From Bacillota bacterium (lineage in GTDB: Bacteria; Bacillota; Clostridia; Christensenellales; CAG-138), in assembly GCA_023393045.1 (NCBI GenBank), contig JAEWMV010000263.1, positions 1 through 6,029 of the forward strand: a stretch of 6,029 nucleotides of DNA. Reading direction: 5' to 3'. The translations under genes were made by a program, and so were the position numbers. The notes under the pieces are model-generated. The model saw only the letters and a list, made by a program, of their open reading frames with translations, made no database searches and had not been told where the DNA came from. Below are positions 5,729-6,029 of the stretch, one piece after another. The stretch's first letter is position 1; every line of letters begins with the position of its first letter.

Positions 5729-6029
5729 TTAACGATGTGTTAATATTGCGGTTTTTGCCCAGCCGAGCACGCCTTCATGCTTCACGAGACTGTCCGTTTC
5801 ACCGGACTGCAGCAGTTTGACGCGATCGCCCGGCTCGAGCGGGAGCCTGTAATCCGTGTAGTCGTAAGAACAGAGTGTTTTGTTTTCATAAAACAGCATG
5901 GAATCCGGGATTTCAAGCAGCTTTCCCGTAAAGCGCACCTTGCAAAGCGTACCGTGCGTACGCCGTTCGACCGGCTCCACTTCCCTGTGGTTCCATGCGA
6001 CGCTTGCGGGCTCTCCCGCGCCCTCCTGC
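5729..6029 (-). CDS. 3' end of an unrecognised gene with a possible C-terminal SH3-like domain (partial)
   Basis: The frame is open from the right edge of the window to a TAA at 5729-5731, giving at least 99 residues. A GTG at 5980 would give an 83-residue protein, but no stop separates it from the edge and its ribosome binding site is weak. The gene therefore most likely begins outside the window. The visible part starts with a polar, Glu- and Arg-containing stretch (VAWNHREVEPVERR), followed by a beta-rich segment. That segment contains PLEPGDRVKLLQSGETDSLV and then HEGVLGWAKTAIL, ending in THR. The spacing of GDRVKLL, a short charged turn, and EGxxGWxKT recalls bacterial SH3-like folds, but the match is by eye only. 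No signal peptide or catalytic motif is visible. I do not recognise the family, and its role cannot be inferred from the neighbours. Confidence 0.6.
   Translation of the reverse strand, partial: QEGAGEPASVAWNHREVEPVERRTHGTLCKVRFTGKLLEIPDSMLFYENKTLCSYDYTDYRLPLEPGDRVKLLQSGETDSLVKHEGVLGWAKTAILTHR

Overview
The window looks like a piece of a GC-rich Bacillota (Clostridia-type) chromosome, probably from an anaerobic or gut-associated lineage. Three things point there: strong AGGAGG-like ribosome binding sites before the genes, a secreted DUF1002 (YpuA-like) protein, and a nucleoside ABC transporter of the BmpA/NupNOPQ type. The lineage is an inference; no RNA gene or other phylogenetic marker is present.

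Left part (15-4712, + strand): five tightly packed genes, with overlapping or nearly touching ends and no internal terminator, read as one operon. The first three encode the ATPase and the two permeases of a nucleoside-type ABC importer. A type II thymidine kinase (tdk) follows, then a small protein of the nucleoside 2-deoxyribosyltransferase-like fold. The simplest reading is a (deoxy)nucleoside salvage operon. The importer brings nucleosides in, Tdk traps thymidine or deoxyuridine as the monophosphate, and the last protein may cleave or transfer an N-glycosidic bond. The usual substrate-binding lipoprotein gene is not in the window. It would be expected just upstream of position 1, because the ATPase gene starts 15 bases from the left edge with only its ribosome binding site visible.

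Middle (4713-4777): a strong hairpin with T-rich flanks lies between two converging genes and probably terminates transcription from both sides.

Right part (4778-6029, - strand): a gene for a secreted DUF1002-family protein, with its own extended -10 promoter and a clear ribosome binding site. Upstream of it is the 3' end of a second minus-strand gene, cut by the right edge, whose C-terminus resembles a small SH3-like beta domain. Neither is obviously linked to nucleoside salvage.

No mobile element, CRISPR array, tRNA or rRNA was seen, and no stretch over 300 bases lacks a gene. I found no convincing novel system. The most interesting points are the operon as a nucleoside import-and-trap unit and the unusual active-site loop of its last enzyme.
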